From Pseudomonas sp. ADAK13 (GTDB lineage: Bacteria > Pseudomonadota > Gammaproteobacteria > Pseudomonadales > Pseudomonadaceae), in assembly GCF_012935715.1 (NCBI RefSeq), contig NZ_CP052860.1, positions 6,758,001-6,822,000 of the forward strand: a DNA stretch of 64,000 nucleotides, written 5' to 3'. This document shows positions 35,569 to 44,378 of the stretch, one piece after another. Within the stretch, counting starts at the first letter, position 1. The number at the start of each line of letters is the position of its first letter. Made by a program: the position numbers and the translations under genes. The notes under the pieces were generated by a model, which ran no database searches, was not told the origin of the DNA, and was given only the letters and a program-made list of their open reading frames with translations.

Positions 35569-36081
35569 TCAGCAGGTGCAGCACATCATCGGCATGCCGT
35601 TGCAGCTCATCATCATCGGCATGGCGCAGTCGTTCATCATTTTCATCATCAGCATGCAGCAGTTGTTCATCATGTCCATGCTCATGCCCGGCATCGGCAT
35701 CATCTTGCAGGTCACGCAATCTGCTTCCATCTTGCATTCCATGACGCACTTCATCATCGGCATAGGCATGCCCATCGGCATCATCATCGGCATGTTCATG
35801 GCAGACATGCTGCTCATCATCGCCATGCCGTCTTCAGACATGCACATCATCGACATGTTGGCGCACTGCATCATCATCGGCATGCCGCAGTTCATCATCA
35901 TCGCCATCATTTCGGCGTTGTTCTTGAACATCGCCATGTCCATGCCCGCGGCCGGCTTCATGGTGCACATCATGGCCTCGTCGGTCATCTTGCAGGTCAT
36001 GGTGGCCATCATCATCGGCATGCCCATCATCGGCATCATAGGCATCGCGTTGTTCATTGGCATCTGCATGGCGTTCATCAT
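35569..36081 (-). CDS. Extremely Met- and Cys-rich small protein
   Basis: 170 residues, of which 70 are Met (41%) and 16 Cys (9%); there is no His, Arg, Trp or Tyr. Met clusters alternate with single Cys, e.g. MPMMPMMGMPMMM at about 13-25, NCGMPMMMQC at 64-73 and CVMECKMEADCVTC at 112-125, CC near 141 and CCTC at the end. GGAG lies at a normal distance before the ATG, the non-Met codons have GC-rich third positions, and a terminator follows, so this is a real gene. No signal peptide. Dense thioether and thiol ligands suggest a Cu(I) or Ag(I) store or an oxidant sink. The complementary strand is also open, an effect of composition. Confidence 0.78.
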   Translation of the reverse strand: MMNAMQMPMNNAMPMMPMMGMPMMMATMTCKMTDEAMMCTMKPAAGMDMAMFKNNAEMMAMMMNCGMPMMMQCANMSMMCMSEDGMAMMSSMSAMNMPMMMPMGMPMPMMKCVMECKMEADCVTCKMMPMPGMSMDMMNNCCMLMMKMMNDCAMPMMMSCNGMPMMCCTC

Positions 36082-36195
36082 GTTCGAAACTCCGTAATCG
36101 ACAGGAAATGAGTAAGTTCTGGGGCCGATTCTAGAGATGCCGTACAACGGCGCAAGGCGCTGGCCCAGCAGCAAGAATAGATGCTGGATGGGGAT

Positions 36196-36272
36196 TTATC
36201 GGAGCGAGGCAGCCGATAATTCCGTGATAACAGACCCTATGACGCGATCACGCCGGACAGCTCCGTTATCGG
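36196..36272. promoter_or_regulatory. TTATCGG repeats upstream of the Met-rich gene
   Basis: TTATCGG at 36196, its complement CCGATAA at 36213, and TTATCGG again at 36266, within the space upstream of the Met-rich gene. The first pair forms a 7-bp inverted repeat. Possible operator for a regulator of the Met-rich gene or of the divergent region; not assigned. Confidence 0.35.
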
Positions 36273-36359
36273 GGCTGAACCGGCGCGATGGATATGCGTT
36301 TGGGGAATGGCCTCCAATCAGAAGGAAATAAACGATCTAACCACGGTAAAAATACCCGT

Positions 36360-37688
36360 TCACCCGGCGAAGAATCGGTTCGCCGGACGCGGCAACCCGA
36401 GGTTTTCCCGCAGGGTAGAGCCTTCGTACTCCCGCCGGAAGATCCCGCGCCCCTGTAACTCGGGCACTACCTTAGCGACAAAATCATCGAGGCCGCCCGG
36501 CAGCCACGGGAACATGATGTTGAAGCCATCGCTGCCCTCTTCCTCCAGCCACTGCTGCATCTCATCGGCAATGCTGTGGGCCGTGCCGACAAACGACAAG
36601 CCGGCATACCCGCCGAGGCGCTGGGCCAGTTGGCGCACCGTCAGTTGCTCCCGATCAGCCAGCGCCAGCACCCGCTCCCGGGAGCTTTGGCTACCGTTGG
36701 TTTCGGGAATCGCCGGCAGGTAGTGGTCAGGATCAAACTGGGTTGCGTCGGTACCCAGTGCTATCGACAGCGAGGCAATCGCACTTTCGTAATGCACCAG
36801 GCTGTCGAGGTGAGCACGAATTCGGCGGGCCTCTTCCGGTGTATCGCCGACCACCACAAACGCCCCGGGCAGAATCTTCAGGTGGTCGGGATGCCGCCCC
36901 ACCGCCCGCATCCGGCGCTTGATATCGGCATAGAACCTGCGCCCCTCCTCGAGCGTGCCCGGCGCGACAAAAATCACCTCGGCGGTTTCTGCCGCCAGTT
37001 GCCGCCCGGGCTCCGAGGCACCGGCCTGCACGATCACCGGCCAGCCCTGCACCGGCCGGGCAATGTGCAGCGGGCCGCGCACGTTGAGGTAGCGGCCCTG
37101 GTGATTGAGGGTGTGCAGCTTGTTGGGGTCGAAGTACACGCCGCTGTCGGCATCGCGGATGAAGGCGTCATCGGCCCAACTGTCCCAGAGGCCGGTCACC
37201 ACATCGTAGAACTCCCGCGCCCGGGCGTAACGTTCGTCGTGGGCGTAGGCCTGTTCCAGGCCAAAATTCTGCGCGGCATCCGGGTTGGCGGTGGTGACGA
37301 TGTTCCAGCCGGCGCGACCGTTGCTCAAATGGTCCAGGGACGCGAAGCGCCGGGCGATGTGGAACGGTTCGTCGTACGTGGTCGAGGCCGTGGCCACCAG
37401 GCCGATGTGCTCGGTGACCTGGCTCAGGGCCGACAACAGGGTGAACGGTTCAAATGAGGTGGCCGTGTGGCTGCGCTTCAACGCCTCGATGGGCATGTTG
37501 AGCAGGGCCAGGTGGTCGGCCATGAAGAAGGCATCGAAACGCGCCTTCTCCAGGGTCTGCGCAAACTGCTTGAGGTGCGTGAAGTTGAAGTTGGCGTCGC
37601 GGTAAGCGCCGGGATAGCGCCAGGCGCCGGTGTGGATGCTGACCGGGCGCATGAACGCGCCCAGTTTCAGTTGGCGTGGAGTGGTCAT
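36360..37688 (-). CDS. LLM-class flavin-dependent monooxygenase (NtaA/SnaA/DszA type)
   Basis: 442-residue luciferase-like TIM barrel that uses FMNH2 and oxygen. N-terminal KLGAFMRPVSIHTGAWRYPG and the family's GWNIVTTANPDAAQNFGLE near 130 are clear. Such enzymes cleave organosulfur compounds, nitrilotriacetate or similar molecules; the substrate cannot be told. No flavin reductase gene is adjacent. Confidence 0.88.
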   Translation of the reverse strand: MTTPRQLKLGAFMRPVSIHTGAWRYPGAYRDANFNFTHLKQFAQTLEKARFDAFFMADHLALLNMPIEALKRSHTATSFEPFTLLSALSQVTEHIGLVATASTTYDEPFHIARRFASLDHLSNGRAGWNIVTTANPDAAQNFGLEQAYAHDERYARAREFYDVVTGLWDSWADDAFIRDADSGVYFDPNKLHTLNHQGRYLNVRGPLHIARPVQGWPVIVQAGASEPGRQLAAETAEVIFVAPGTLEEGRRFYADIKRRMRAVGRHPDHLKILPGAFVVVGDTPEEARRIRAHLDSLVHYESAIASLSIALGTDATQFDPDHYLPAIPETNGSQSSRERVLALADREQLTVRQLAQRLGGYAGLSFVGTAHSIADEMQQWLEEEGSDGFNIMFPWLPGGLDDFVAKVVPELQGRGIFRREYEGSTLRENLGLPRPANRFFAG

Positions 37689-37762
37689 GGAAAGCCCCTG
37701 ATCGAGAGGGGCTCAGCATCGGATGGGCGAACGGCGTCTGTCTAATAACGAAAGGATCTGGC

Positions 37763-38287
37763 TTATGCCGGGACTGACCGGCTGTGGTAGTCCGCCAGAA
37801 ACTCTTCGGAGGCAACATGATCCGCCATGCCCCGCAGTTGCGCCGCCGAATCATGCCCCAACACGTCCTCCACCCGGTTATTGGCTGAGGCCCAGTACAC
37901 CAGCGCCTCACTGAAAAGCGCCTGGCCCTTGGGTGTGAGTACGCAACGTTTGGTGCGCTTGTCCAGAGCGTCCGGGCGCAGCTCGACAATCCCGTCGCGC
38001 ACCAGCGGCTTCATGGCATGGGTCAGCGCAGACATCAGGATCGCCAGGCGTCCGGCCAGTTCCTGCAACGTCGGCCCACCCTGCTCATCCACCGCCGCCA
38101 ACCGCGTGATTTCACCCAGCAAGCCGACCTGCGTGGCCTTCAGGCCAATCGGCGCCAGCGCTTCGTCATACAGCTGCCCCAAGCGCCTGGCGGCACGGCG
38201 CAGGGCGTTGTTGGTGCACGCCACGTCGCCCAGTAAATCCAAAAGGTCGGCGCGTGCTTTATCGGTGTTGATCTTCTCTGTTGGCAT
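37763..38287 (-). CDS. MarR-family transcriptional regulator
   Basis: 174 residues from MPTEKINTDKARADLLDLLG, with GGAGCTGAAA before the ATG; the longer upstream frame was rejected. The winged helix is at about 75-150 (EQGGPTLQELAGRLAILMSA, LDKRTKRCVLTPKGQALF). Divergent from an SDR gene, with near-palindromic TGAGTACT sites in between. Confidence 0.9.
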   Translation of the reverse strand: MPTEKINTDKARADLLDLLGDVACTNNALRRAARRLGQLYDEALAPIGLKATQVGLLGEITRLAAVDEQGGPTLQELAGRLAILMSALTHAMKPLVRDGIVELRPDALDKRTKRCVLTPKGQALFSEALVYWASANNRVEDVLGHDSAAQLRGMADHVASEEFLADYHSRSVPA

Positions 38288-38316
38288 TTTCAGCTCCTCC
38301 ATGCCGCTAGAATGAT

Positions 38317-38391
38317 TGAGTACTAAACCATTGACAAGGACAAATCCCAAGCTTATAACTTGAGCCCTCAACAATATTGGTTGAGTACTCA
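38317..38391. promoter_or_regulatory. SDR promoter flanked by two TGAGTACT operators
   Basis: TTGACA (38331-38336), 17 bases, TATAAC (38354-38359) is a strong sigma-70 promoter for the SDR gene at 38408. The perfect palindrome TGAGTACTCA is at 38382-38391, downstream of the start site, and TGAGTACTAA is at 38317-38326, upstream of the promoter and toward the MarR gene. These fit MarR operators controlling both directions. Confidence 0.65.
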
Positions 38392-38407
38392 TCTATTGGA
38401 GCCGTTC

Positions 38408-39208
38408 ATGTCGACCCCCGCTTCCACAAAAATTACCCTCATCACGGGCGCGTCCTCCGGTATTGGTGCGGTGTATGCCGACCGACTGGCGGCTCGCGGC
38501 TACGATTTGATCCTGGTCGCCCGCCGTGAAGACCGTTTGAAAGCCCTGGCGGCGAAGATCACCCAGGCCCACGGACGTCAGGTGCAGACGATCGGCGCCG
38601 ACCTGGTCAACCCTGCGGACCTGGCCCGCGTAGAAAGCCTGCTCGCCGGCAACCCGGCGATTCAGGTGCTGGTGAATAACGCCGGCCTGGCCCGCCTGCA
38701 CCCGCTGGCACAGTCCTCGGTCGAGGACTCCATGACCCAGATTGCCCTGAACATCACCGCCCTCACCCGCCTGACCCACGCAGCGCTGCCCGGCATGCTG
38801 GTGCGTAATGAAGGTGTGATCATCAACGTGGCGTCGGTATTGGGCGTGCACTCGCTGCCGGTCAGTTCCGTATACAGCGGCACCAAGAGCTATGTCCTGG
38901 CGTTCAGCCGTGGCTTGCAGGCAGAGCTGGCAGAAACCGGAGTGAAGGTGCAGATCGTGTTGCCGGCGTCCACCGCCACCGAGATTTGGGACGAGTCGGG
39001 CATTCCGCTTTCCGCACTGCAAAAAGAGTCGGTCATGACCACTGAAAATCTGGTGGACGCGGCATTGGCCGGGCTTGACCAGGGCGAGTCGATCACCTGG
39101 CCGTCGGTGGCCGATGGCGGGTTGTGGGATACCTACGATGCCGCACGCGGCGCGTTGTTTGCGGCCACGCAGACGGGTAAACCGGCACCTCGGTACGGGA
39201 TTGTCTGA
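38408..39208 (+). CDS. SDR-family oxidoreductase
   Basis: 266 residues from the ATG before TPASTKITLITGASSGIGAV. NNAG, the catalytic YSGTK and the cofactor motif TGASSGIG are all intact. It is the probable target of the divergent MarR regulator; substrate unknown, likely an aldehyde or ketone relevant to whatever the regulator senses. Confidence 0.9.
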   Translation: MSTPASTKITLITGASSGIGAVYADRLAARGYDLILVARREDRLKALAAKITQAHGRQVQTIGADLVNPADLARVESLLAGNPAIQVLVNNAGLARLHPLAQSSVEDSMTQIALNITALTRLTHAALPGMLVRNEGVIINVASVLGVHSLPVSSVYSGTKSYVLAFSRGLQAELAETGVKVQIVLPASTATEIWDESGIPLSALQKESVMTTENLVDAALAGLDQGESITWPSVADGGLWDTYDAARGALFAATQTGKPAPRYGIV

Positions 39209-39222
39209 GGCGCCCGCAGGTC

Positions 39223-39498
39223 TTACTGAATACCGATGGAAATGCGCCGCACAGTCTGCTCCTCACGGGGCAGGCTGATGTCGCCTTCGTAGGTGCACTC
39301 GCGGCCGGTGCAGCTGTTTTCCACGGTCACCGGCGCAAGGCTTTTGACCGGGAAACGCGGCTTGGGCTCAGCCTGCGGCGTGAGGGGTACAGCGCTGAGG
39401 ACGGGGGCCTCGTAGGTCAGGTCCAGGTTGGACGCGTGGGCCTGGGTGGCCAGAACGGCGAGCAGTGCGCTCGCCATGACAGTCCTTGTAAACAACAT
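39223..39498 (-). CDS. Small exported protein of unknown function
   Basis: 91 residues from MLFTRTVMASALLAVLATQA, a signal peptide. The mature part is Pro-rich and then holds two cysteines in NSCTGRECTYEGDISLPREE, which could form a disulfide. Overlaps nothing; lies 15 bases from the convergent SDR gene. No family recognised. Confidence 0.6.
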   Translation of the reverse strand: MLFTRTVMASALLAVLATQAHASNLDLTYEAPVLSAVPLTPQAEPKPRFPVKSLAPVTVENSCTGRECTYEGDISLPREEQTVRRISIGIQ

Positions 39499-39563
39499 CG
39501 AAATCTTTCCGGGCAGCAAAAAATGAAGGGGCCATGATAAACCCTTGAGCCACCGGATTGAAG

Positions 39564-39869
39564 TCAGAGCGTCTGGACGGCGGGTTCCAGCACCAGAACG
39601 TTGGAGGGGCCGGCACGAAATGTCGGGTTGTGCTTCGCGGCTTCCAGCATGTGGGGCGCTGCGTGGTGATCCTTGAGCGCCGCCTTTGACGCCCACGTCT
39701 CGATCAACACAAAACTGTCGCTGTTGCCTTCCACCGGATGCAGGTCGTACTGGATGCAACCCGCTTCGGCCCGCACCAGCGGAGCGAGCCCGGCAAACGC
39801 GTTCAACTGGTCCGCGCCCCGCCCAGGCTGGGTATTGATGATGACGACAAGCCGCACTTCATCGGACAT
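39564..39869 (-). CDS. ABM (antibiotic biosynthesis monooxygenase) domain protein
   Basis: 101 residues from MSDEVRLVVIINTQPGRGAD. Single ferredoxin-like dimeric alpha/beta barrel domain: VRAEAGCIQYDLHPVEGNSD, FVLIETWASKAALKDHHAAP. Such proteins act on quinones or similar small molecules or have no known role. Start chosen at the ATG after MLF. Confidence 0.85.
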   Translation of the reverse strand: MSDEVRLVVIINTQPGRGADQLNAFAGLAPLVRAEAGCIQYDLHPVEGNSDSFVLIETWASKAALKDHHAAPHMLEAAKHNPTFRAGPSNVLVLEPAVQTL

Positions 39870-40020
39870 AAACAGCACCGTTATCGATAAGGGAATTGAG
39901 GGGCCACAGTAAGGGATGCCATGCTCTGGCGCTACGAAAAATCTATCAGTAAGCTACTTTCACTGAATGGATTGAGTCAGCACTCAAGCCCTCCCCTTTT
40001 CTGCACCCGGCGATAACCAC

Positions 40021-41736
40021 GTGATCGAAGTAACCGAAGTTTCCATTGCCCAACTGCGCGCCGCGCTCGAGTCCGGCCAGACCACGGCGGTGGAGCTGGT
40101 AGAGGCCTACCTCGCCAGGATCGACGCCTACGACGTGCCCAACACGCCTACCGCCCTCAACGCAGTAGTGGTGCGCAACCCGCAAGCGCTGGAGGAAGCC
40201 CGGGCAGCCGATGCTCGCCGGGCCAGCGGCACAACTCTGGGGCCGCTCGACGGCATTCCCTATACGGCTAAGGACAGTTATCTGGTCAAGGGCCTCACCG
40301 CCGCTTCCGGCAGCCCGGCGTTCGCGAACCTGACCGCTTACCGCGATGCGTTCACCATCGAACGGCTGCGCGCAGCGGGCGCCATTTGCCTGGGCAAGAC
40401 CAACATGCCGCCCATGGCCAACGGCGGCATGCAGCGCGGCGTGTATGGCCGGGCCGAGAGCCCGTACAACGCCGACTACCTCACCGCACCGTTCGCCTCG
40501 GGCTCCTCCAACGGCGCCGGCACCGCCACCGCGGCGAGCTTCGCGGCATTTGGCCTGGCGGAAGAAACCTGGTCCAGCGGACGCGGCCCGGCCTCCAACA
40601 ACGGCCTGTGTGCCTACACCCCGTCCCGTGGCGTGATCTCGGTGCGCGGCAACTGGCCGCTGACCCCGACCATGGACGTCGTCGTGCCCTATGCCCGGAC
40701 CATGGCCGACCTGCTTGAAGTGCTCGACGTAGTAGTCGCAGAAGACCCCGACACACGCGGCGACCTGTGGCGGATGCAACCCTGGGTGCCGATCCCCGGC
40801 GTGGCCTCGGTACGCCCCGAGTCCTATGGCGCCCTGGCCGCGACCGGCGATGCACTCGCCGGCAAACGCTTCGGCGTGCCGCGCATGTACATCAACGCCG
40901 ACCCCGAAGCAGGCACCAGCGACGACCCGGGAATCGGCGGCCCCACCGGCCAGCAAATCAAAACCCGTGCCTCGGTGATTGACCTCTGGGAAGCCGCGCG
41001 CAAATCCCTCGAAGCGGCGGGCGCAGAAGTGATCGAGGTGGATTTCCCGCTGGTCTCCAATTGCGAAGGCGACCGCCCCGGCGCGCCGAAAGTGTTTACC
41101 CGTGGCCTGGTGTCCAAGGAATTTCTCCACGATGAATTGTGGGAACTGTCGGCCTGGGCGTTCGATGATTTCCTGCGCGCCAACAACGACCCCACGCTGA
41201 ACCGCCTGGCCGATGTCGACGGCCCGAAAATCTTCCCCCACGACCCCGGCACCCTGCCCAACCGCGAAGATGACCTGGCCGCCGGCATGGACGAGTATGT
41301 GCGCATGGCGGAGCGCGGCATCACGCCATGGGACAAGATCAGCACCGTGCCCGACGGCCTGCGCGGCCTGGAACAGACACGACGCATCGACCTTGAAGAC
41401 TGGATGGACACGCTGGGGCTGGACGCCGTGATCTTCCCGACCGTCGCCGACGTGGGTCCGGCGGATGCGGATGTGAACCCGGCCTCGGCGGATATCGCCT
41501 GGAGCAACGGGGTGTGGGTGGCCAACGGCAACCTCGCCATCCGCCACCTCGGTGTGCCGACCGTGACGGTGCCCATGGGCGTTATGGCGGATATCGGCAT
41601 GCCGGTGGGGCTGACCTTTGCCGGCCGTGCGTATGACGATTCGGCGCTGCTGCAATTGGCGTCGGCGTATGAGTCGACAGGGAGCAAGCGTCTTGTGCCG
41701 CCGCGCACGCCGAAGCTGGTGGCGGGCACGCCGTAA
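40021..41736 (+). CDS. Amidase signature family enzyme
   Basis: 571 residues starting at GTG (MIEVTEVSIAQLRAALESGQ), a weakly marked start. The catalytic Lys is in PYTAKDSYLVKG, the cis Ser in SGSSNGAGTATAA, and the position of the nucleophile is filled by TWSSGRGPAS in place of the usual TGGSIRxPA. The Ser-Ser-Lys triad therefore seems intact, but the glycine-rich loop is altered, so it may act on an unusual amide. Terminator at 41742-41776. Confidence 0.82.
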   Translation: MIEVTEVSIAQLRAALESGQTTAVELVEAYLARIDAYDVPNTPTALNAVVVRNPQALEEARAADARRASGTTLGPLDGIPYTAKDSYLVKGLTAASGSPAFANLTAYRDAFTIERLRAAGAICLGKTNMPPMANGGMQRGVYGRAESPYNADYLTAPFASGSSNGAGTATAASFAAFGLAEETWSSGRGPASNNGLCAYTPSRGVISVRGNWPLTPTMDVVVPYARTMADLLEVLDVVVAEDPDTRGDLWRMQPWVPIPGVASVRPESYGALAATGDALAGKRFGVPRMYINADPEAGTSDDPGIGGPTGQQIKTRASVIDLWEAARKSLEAAGAEVIEVDFPLVSNCEGDRPGAPKVFTRGLVSKEFLHDELWELSAWAFDDFLRANNDPTLNRLADVDGPKIFPHDPGTLPNREDDLAAGMDEYVRMAERGITPWDKISTVPDGLRGLEQTRRIDLEDWMDTLGLDAVIFPTVADVGPADADVNPASADIAWSNGVWVANGNLAIRHLGVPTVTVPMGVMADIGMPVGLTFAGRAYDDSALLQLASAYESTGSKRLVPPRTPKLVAGTP

Positions 41737-41741
41737 ACCAA

Positions 41742-41776
41742 AAAGGGATTGGAACCGTTCAGGCTCCAATCCCTTT
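41742..41776. terminator. Bidirectional terminator overlapping a gene end
   Basis: 12-bp stem AAAGGGATTGGA/TCCAATCCCTTT, 11-base loop, between the amidase gene and the facing gene, whose last codons lie inside it. Confidence 0.8.
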
Positions 41777-42052
41777 CGTTGCAGCATCAGCATCATCGCC
41801 CAGTTTGCGCATCAACTGATCGGCTTCCGACCCGGGCTCAAAGCGAAAGCCGCGCATCTCGTCGAGCAGCAACGTGTCGCTGATTGCCCCCCACAACTGC
41901 TCCGGGCTCGGCTTGTTGCGCAGCAGGATGTAAGAAAGCAACAGCCGCTCGATGGGAACGCCTCGATGGCAGGCGGTTTCAATAATTGCCAGCAGGATAA
42001 AGCGCAGTCGAACTTCCCGCTCCGTGGGCCAAACCGTTTTTCGCTTACCCAC
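41759..42052 (-). CDS. Small cytoplasmic protein of unknown function
   Basis: 97 residues (MGKRKTVWPTEREVRLRFIL, then ETACHRGVPIERLLLSYILL), helical, no signal peptide. The last six residues are encoded by the terminator arm. No family recognised. Confidence 0.65.
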   Translation of the reverse strand: MGKRKTVWPTEREVRLRFILLAIIETACHRGVPIERLLLSYILLRNKPSPEQLWGAISDTLLLDEMRGFRFEPGSEADQLMRKLGDDADAATKGIGA

Positions 42053-42173
42053 TGCAGGGCCTCAGTTTCAGGAAAAGCGTGAGGCTATGGCCGAGTGGTT
42101 TTTGTTTCAAGCGCTGCAGGGGGAGAAAGCCCTGCTCCTACGAGAAACAGAGAAAGGGCTTACGAAATCGCCC

Positions 42174-44324
42174 TTACCCACGCTTACCCATCAACGGATC
42201 GCTGATACTGTGCGCGCCGGTTTCAATCCGCCCCGCCACCCGCCGCACCCAACCGTGTTCGTCACGCAACTTGAAGTCGTACCAACCACCGTTCGGCTGG
42301 CACGAGAACGTGCGCTGCACGGTGCTGCCGCCGGCAATCTCAAGCAACCAGGGCCCTTGTTTGGTGTAGGGGCAGCGCTCGATGGTCACCGACGCGGTGC
42401 GCTTACCAGGGTTGACCAGGGTCAGCAGCAACGTATCGCCGTGATAGGCCAGGGATAACTCGGGCTCACGTCGCAGCAGATTCCCCTTGAATGCACGGTG
42501 GAAGCCGTTCGGCCCCAACAGCCAGAGCTTGTAGGCCCCGGCGACTTGCCAGGTGTCGCTGAGGTGCTTGCCGGCCTCCACGGTGTAGCGCCGGGGTATG
42601 TCATCCAGGTGCAGGCGGTCGTAGACGTGGAACACCACCCCTTGTTCGCCATGGTTGAAGAAGTCCAGGCTCACGGAACTGGCGCGACGGTCAACTGAAC
42701 CCTCGACATTCAATTGGTACGGCAGCGCCCGGGAGGGCCGCGCCATGCGGGCCTGGAACGGTGCCTGTTGCTGGCCCACGGTTGGCACGGCGACCTGGGG
42801 GAGTTGTTCCTGGCGTTGGCGCAGGGTGTCGGCGGCCTGGCGACTGATGGTGTGCAGCGGCGGCAGGGTTTCGGTGTTGGGGTTGACGAAGTTGAAGGCT
42901 GATGTGAGGTCGCCGCATACGGCCCGGCGCCAGGCGCTGATATTGGGTTCGCGCACGTGGAAGCGCTTTTCCAGAAATTGCAGCACAGAGGTGTGGTCGA
43001 ACGCCTGGGAGTTGACCCAACCACCCCGGCTCCACGGCGACAGCACCAGCATCGGCACCCGTGGGCCGGGCCCGTACACCCCGCCGTCGGGCGCGGGTTG
43101 CTCGGTTGAACCGGGTGGCGCCGGATGGGTGAAGATCTCGCTGTCGAACTTCACCGTGGACTTGCCGGCAAAACTGCCGTCCAGCCGTTTGGACGGTGCG
43201 GATGGTGACGGCACGTGGTCGAAGAAACCATCGTTTTCATCGTAGTTGACCAGCAACACGGTCTTGCTCCAGACCTCCGGGTTGGCGGTCAACGCCTTGA
43301 GGATTTCCTGGGTGAACCAGCCACCCTGCACCGGGCTGGAAGGCCCGGGGTGTTCGGAGTAATCGGCCGGGGCCACCAGCCAGCTCACCTGCGGCAGGCG
43401 ACCGTCGTTCACGTCCTTGCGAAAGCCCTGGATGATCGCTTCCAGGTCGCTGCCGCTGACCGCCGGCAGTGTGTTGCCGTTGCCCTTGTACAGCGGCACG
43501 CGGGCATTCAATGGGTCGCTGTAGGGCACGAAGTCCTTGAAGTCCTTCGGTGGCACCGCGGGGTTGCCAGCCGCAACGCTGGCCGCACGAAATTGCCGAA
43601 AACCGGCCAGGGGATTGTCGCCAAAGTTATCCGGCAAGTACTGATAAACCTTCCAGCTCACGCCCGCCTCTTCAAGGCGTTCGGGGTAGGTTTTCCAGGT
43701 GTAGCCCACGCTTACCGCACCGGGGCCGTCCCACTCGTTGACCACCGCCGCGACGTTCGCACCGGTCGGGCCGTTGGTGCCGGTCCAGTGGAACAGCCGG
43801 TTGGGATTAGTGCCGGCGTGCACCGAACAATGGTAGGCATCGCACAAGGTGAAGGTGTTGGCCAGGGCAAACTGGAACGGCACTTCCTGCTCGCGGTAGT
43901 AGCCCATCGACGTGGGCGTCTTGAATGTCGGCCAGGCATGCATCCGGCCACTGCCCCAGGCAGCGTGCTCGTCCACCCAGGAATGAGGCGTGCCGCTGAC
44001 CCGCTGGGCGTTGCCACGGGAACTGTCCAGGTGATAGGGCAAAATCCGCCGCCCCACGCCCTGCTGTTCCCACACCCGGTGCCCGCCCGGCAGTGGAATG
44101 GTGAAGCGGTCACTGAACCCGCGCACGCCGGGCAAGGTGCCGAAGTAGTGATCGAACGAGCGGTTTTCCTGCATCAGGATCACCACATGCTCGACGTCCA
44201 TGAGGGTGCCGGTGCGGTTGTTGGCGGGGATCGCCAGGGCCTGGCGAATGGAGTCGGGCAACAGGGTGTAGGCGGATCCGATAGCGGCGGCTTGCAGCAG
44301 TGTCCTGCGTGTAAGAGTCGGCAT
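42174..44324 (-). CDS. Phosphocholine-specific phospholipase C, Tat-exported
   Basis: 716 residues. The Tat motif TRRTLLQAAA is at the N-terminus (start set at MPTLTRRTLL, not the TTG upstream). The phosphoesterase domain has MQENRSFDHYFGTLPGVRGF (about 50-70) and CDAYHCSVHAGTNPNRL, then HVPSPSAPSKRL; two C-terminal beta domains complete the usual size of PlcH/PlcN proteins. Hydrolyses phosphatidylcholine outside the cell. Whether it is haemolytic cannot be told; no plcR-like chaperone gene follows. Confidence 0.92.
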   Translation of the reverse strand: MPTLTRRTLLQAAAIGSAYTLLPDSIRQALAIPANNRTGTLMDVEHVVILMQENRSFDHYFGTLPGVRGFSDRFTIPLPGGHRVWEQQGVGRRILPYHLDSSRGNAQRVSGTPHSWVDEHAAWGSGRMHAWPTFKTPTSMGYYREQEVPFQFALANTFTLCDAYHCSVHAGTNPNRLFHWTGTNGPTGANVAAVVNEWDGPGAVSVGYTWKTYPERLEEAGVSWKVYQYLPDNFGDNPLAGFRQFRAASVAAGNPAVPPKDFKDFVPYSDPLNARVPLYKGNGNTLPAVSGSDLEAIIQGFRKDVNDGRLPQVSWLVAPADYSEHPGPSSPVQGGWFTQEILKALTANPEVWSKTVLLVNYDENDGFFDHVPSPSAPSKRLDGSFAGKSTVKFDSEIFTHPAPPGSTEQPAPDGGVYGPGPRVPMLVLSPWSRGGWVNSQAFDHTSVLQFLEKRFHVREPNISAWRRAVCGDLTSAFNFVNPNTETLPPLHTISRQAADTLRQRQEQLPQVAVPTVGQQQAPFQARMARPSRALPYQLNVEGSVDRRASSVSLDFFNHGEQGVVFHVYDRLHLDDIPRRYTVEAGKHLSDTWQVAGAYKLWLLGPNGFHRAFKGNLLRREPELSLAYHGDTLLLTLVNPGKRTASVTIERCPYTKQGPWLLEIAGGSTVQRTFSCQPNGGWYDFKLRDEHGWVRRVAGRIETGAHSISDPLMGKRG

Positions 44325-44378
44325 AAGACGATTCAATCCCTTGAAGTTCTGGAGCGAGGCTCAGGACAAAATAGGGAC

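Noticed and set aside
35576..36097. A long Met/Ile-rich open frame on the plus strand over the Met-rich gene
   Set aside because: It has no ribosome binding site or domain; it arises because runs of CAT/ATG read open in both directions.
39946..41796. A 616-residue minus-strand open frame over the amidase gene
   Set aside because: A shadow of high-GC coding sequence; the plus-strand frame carries the amidase motifs.
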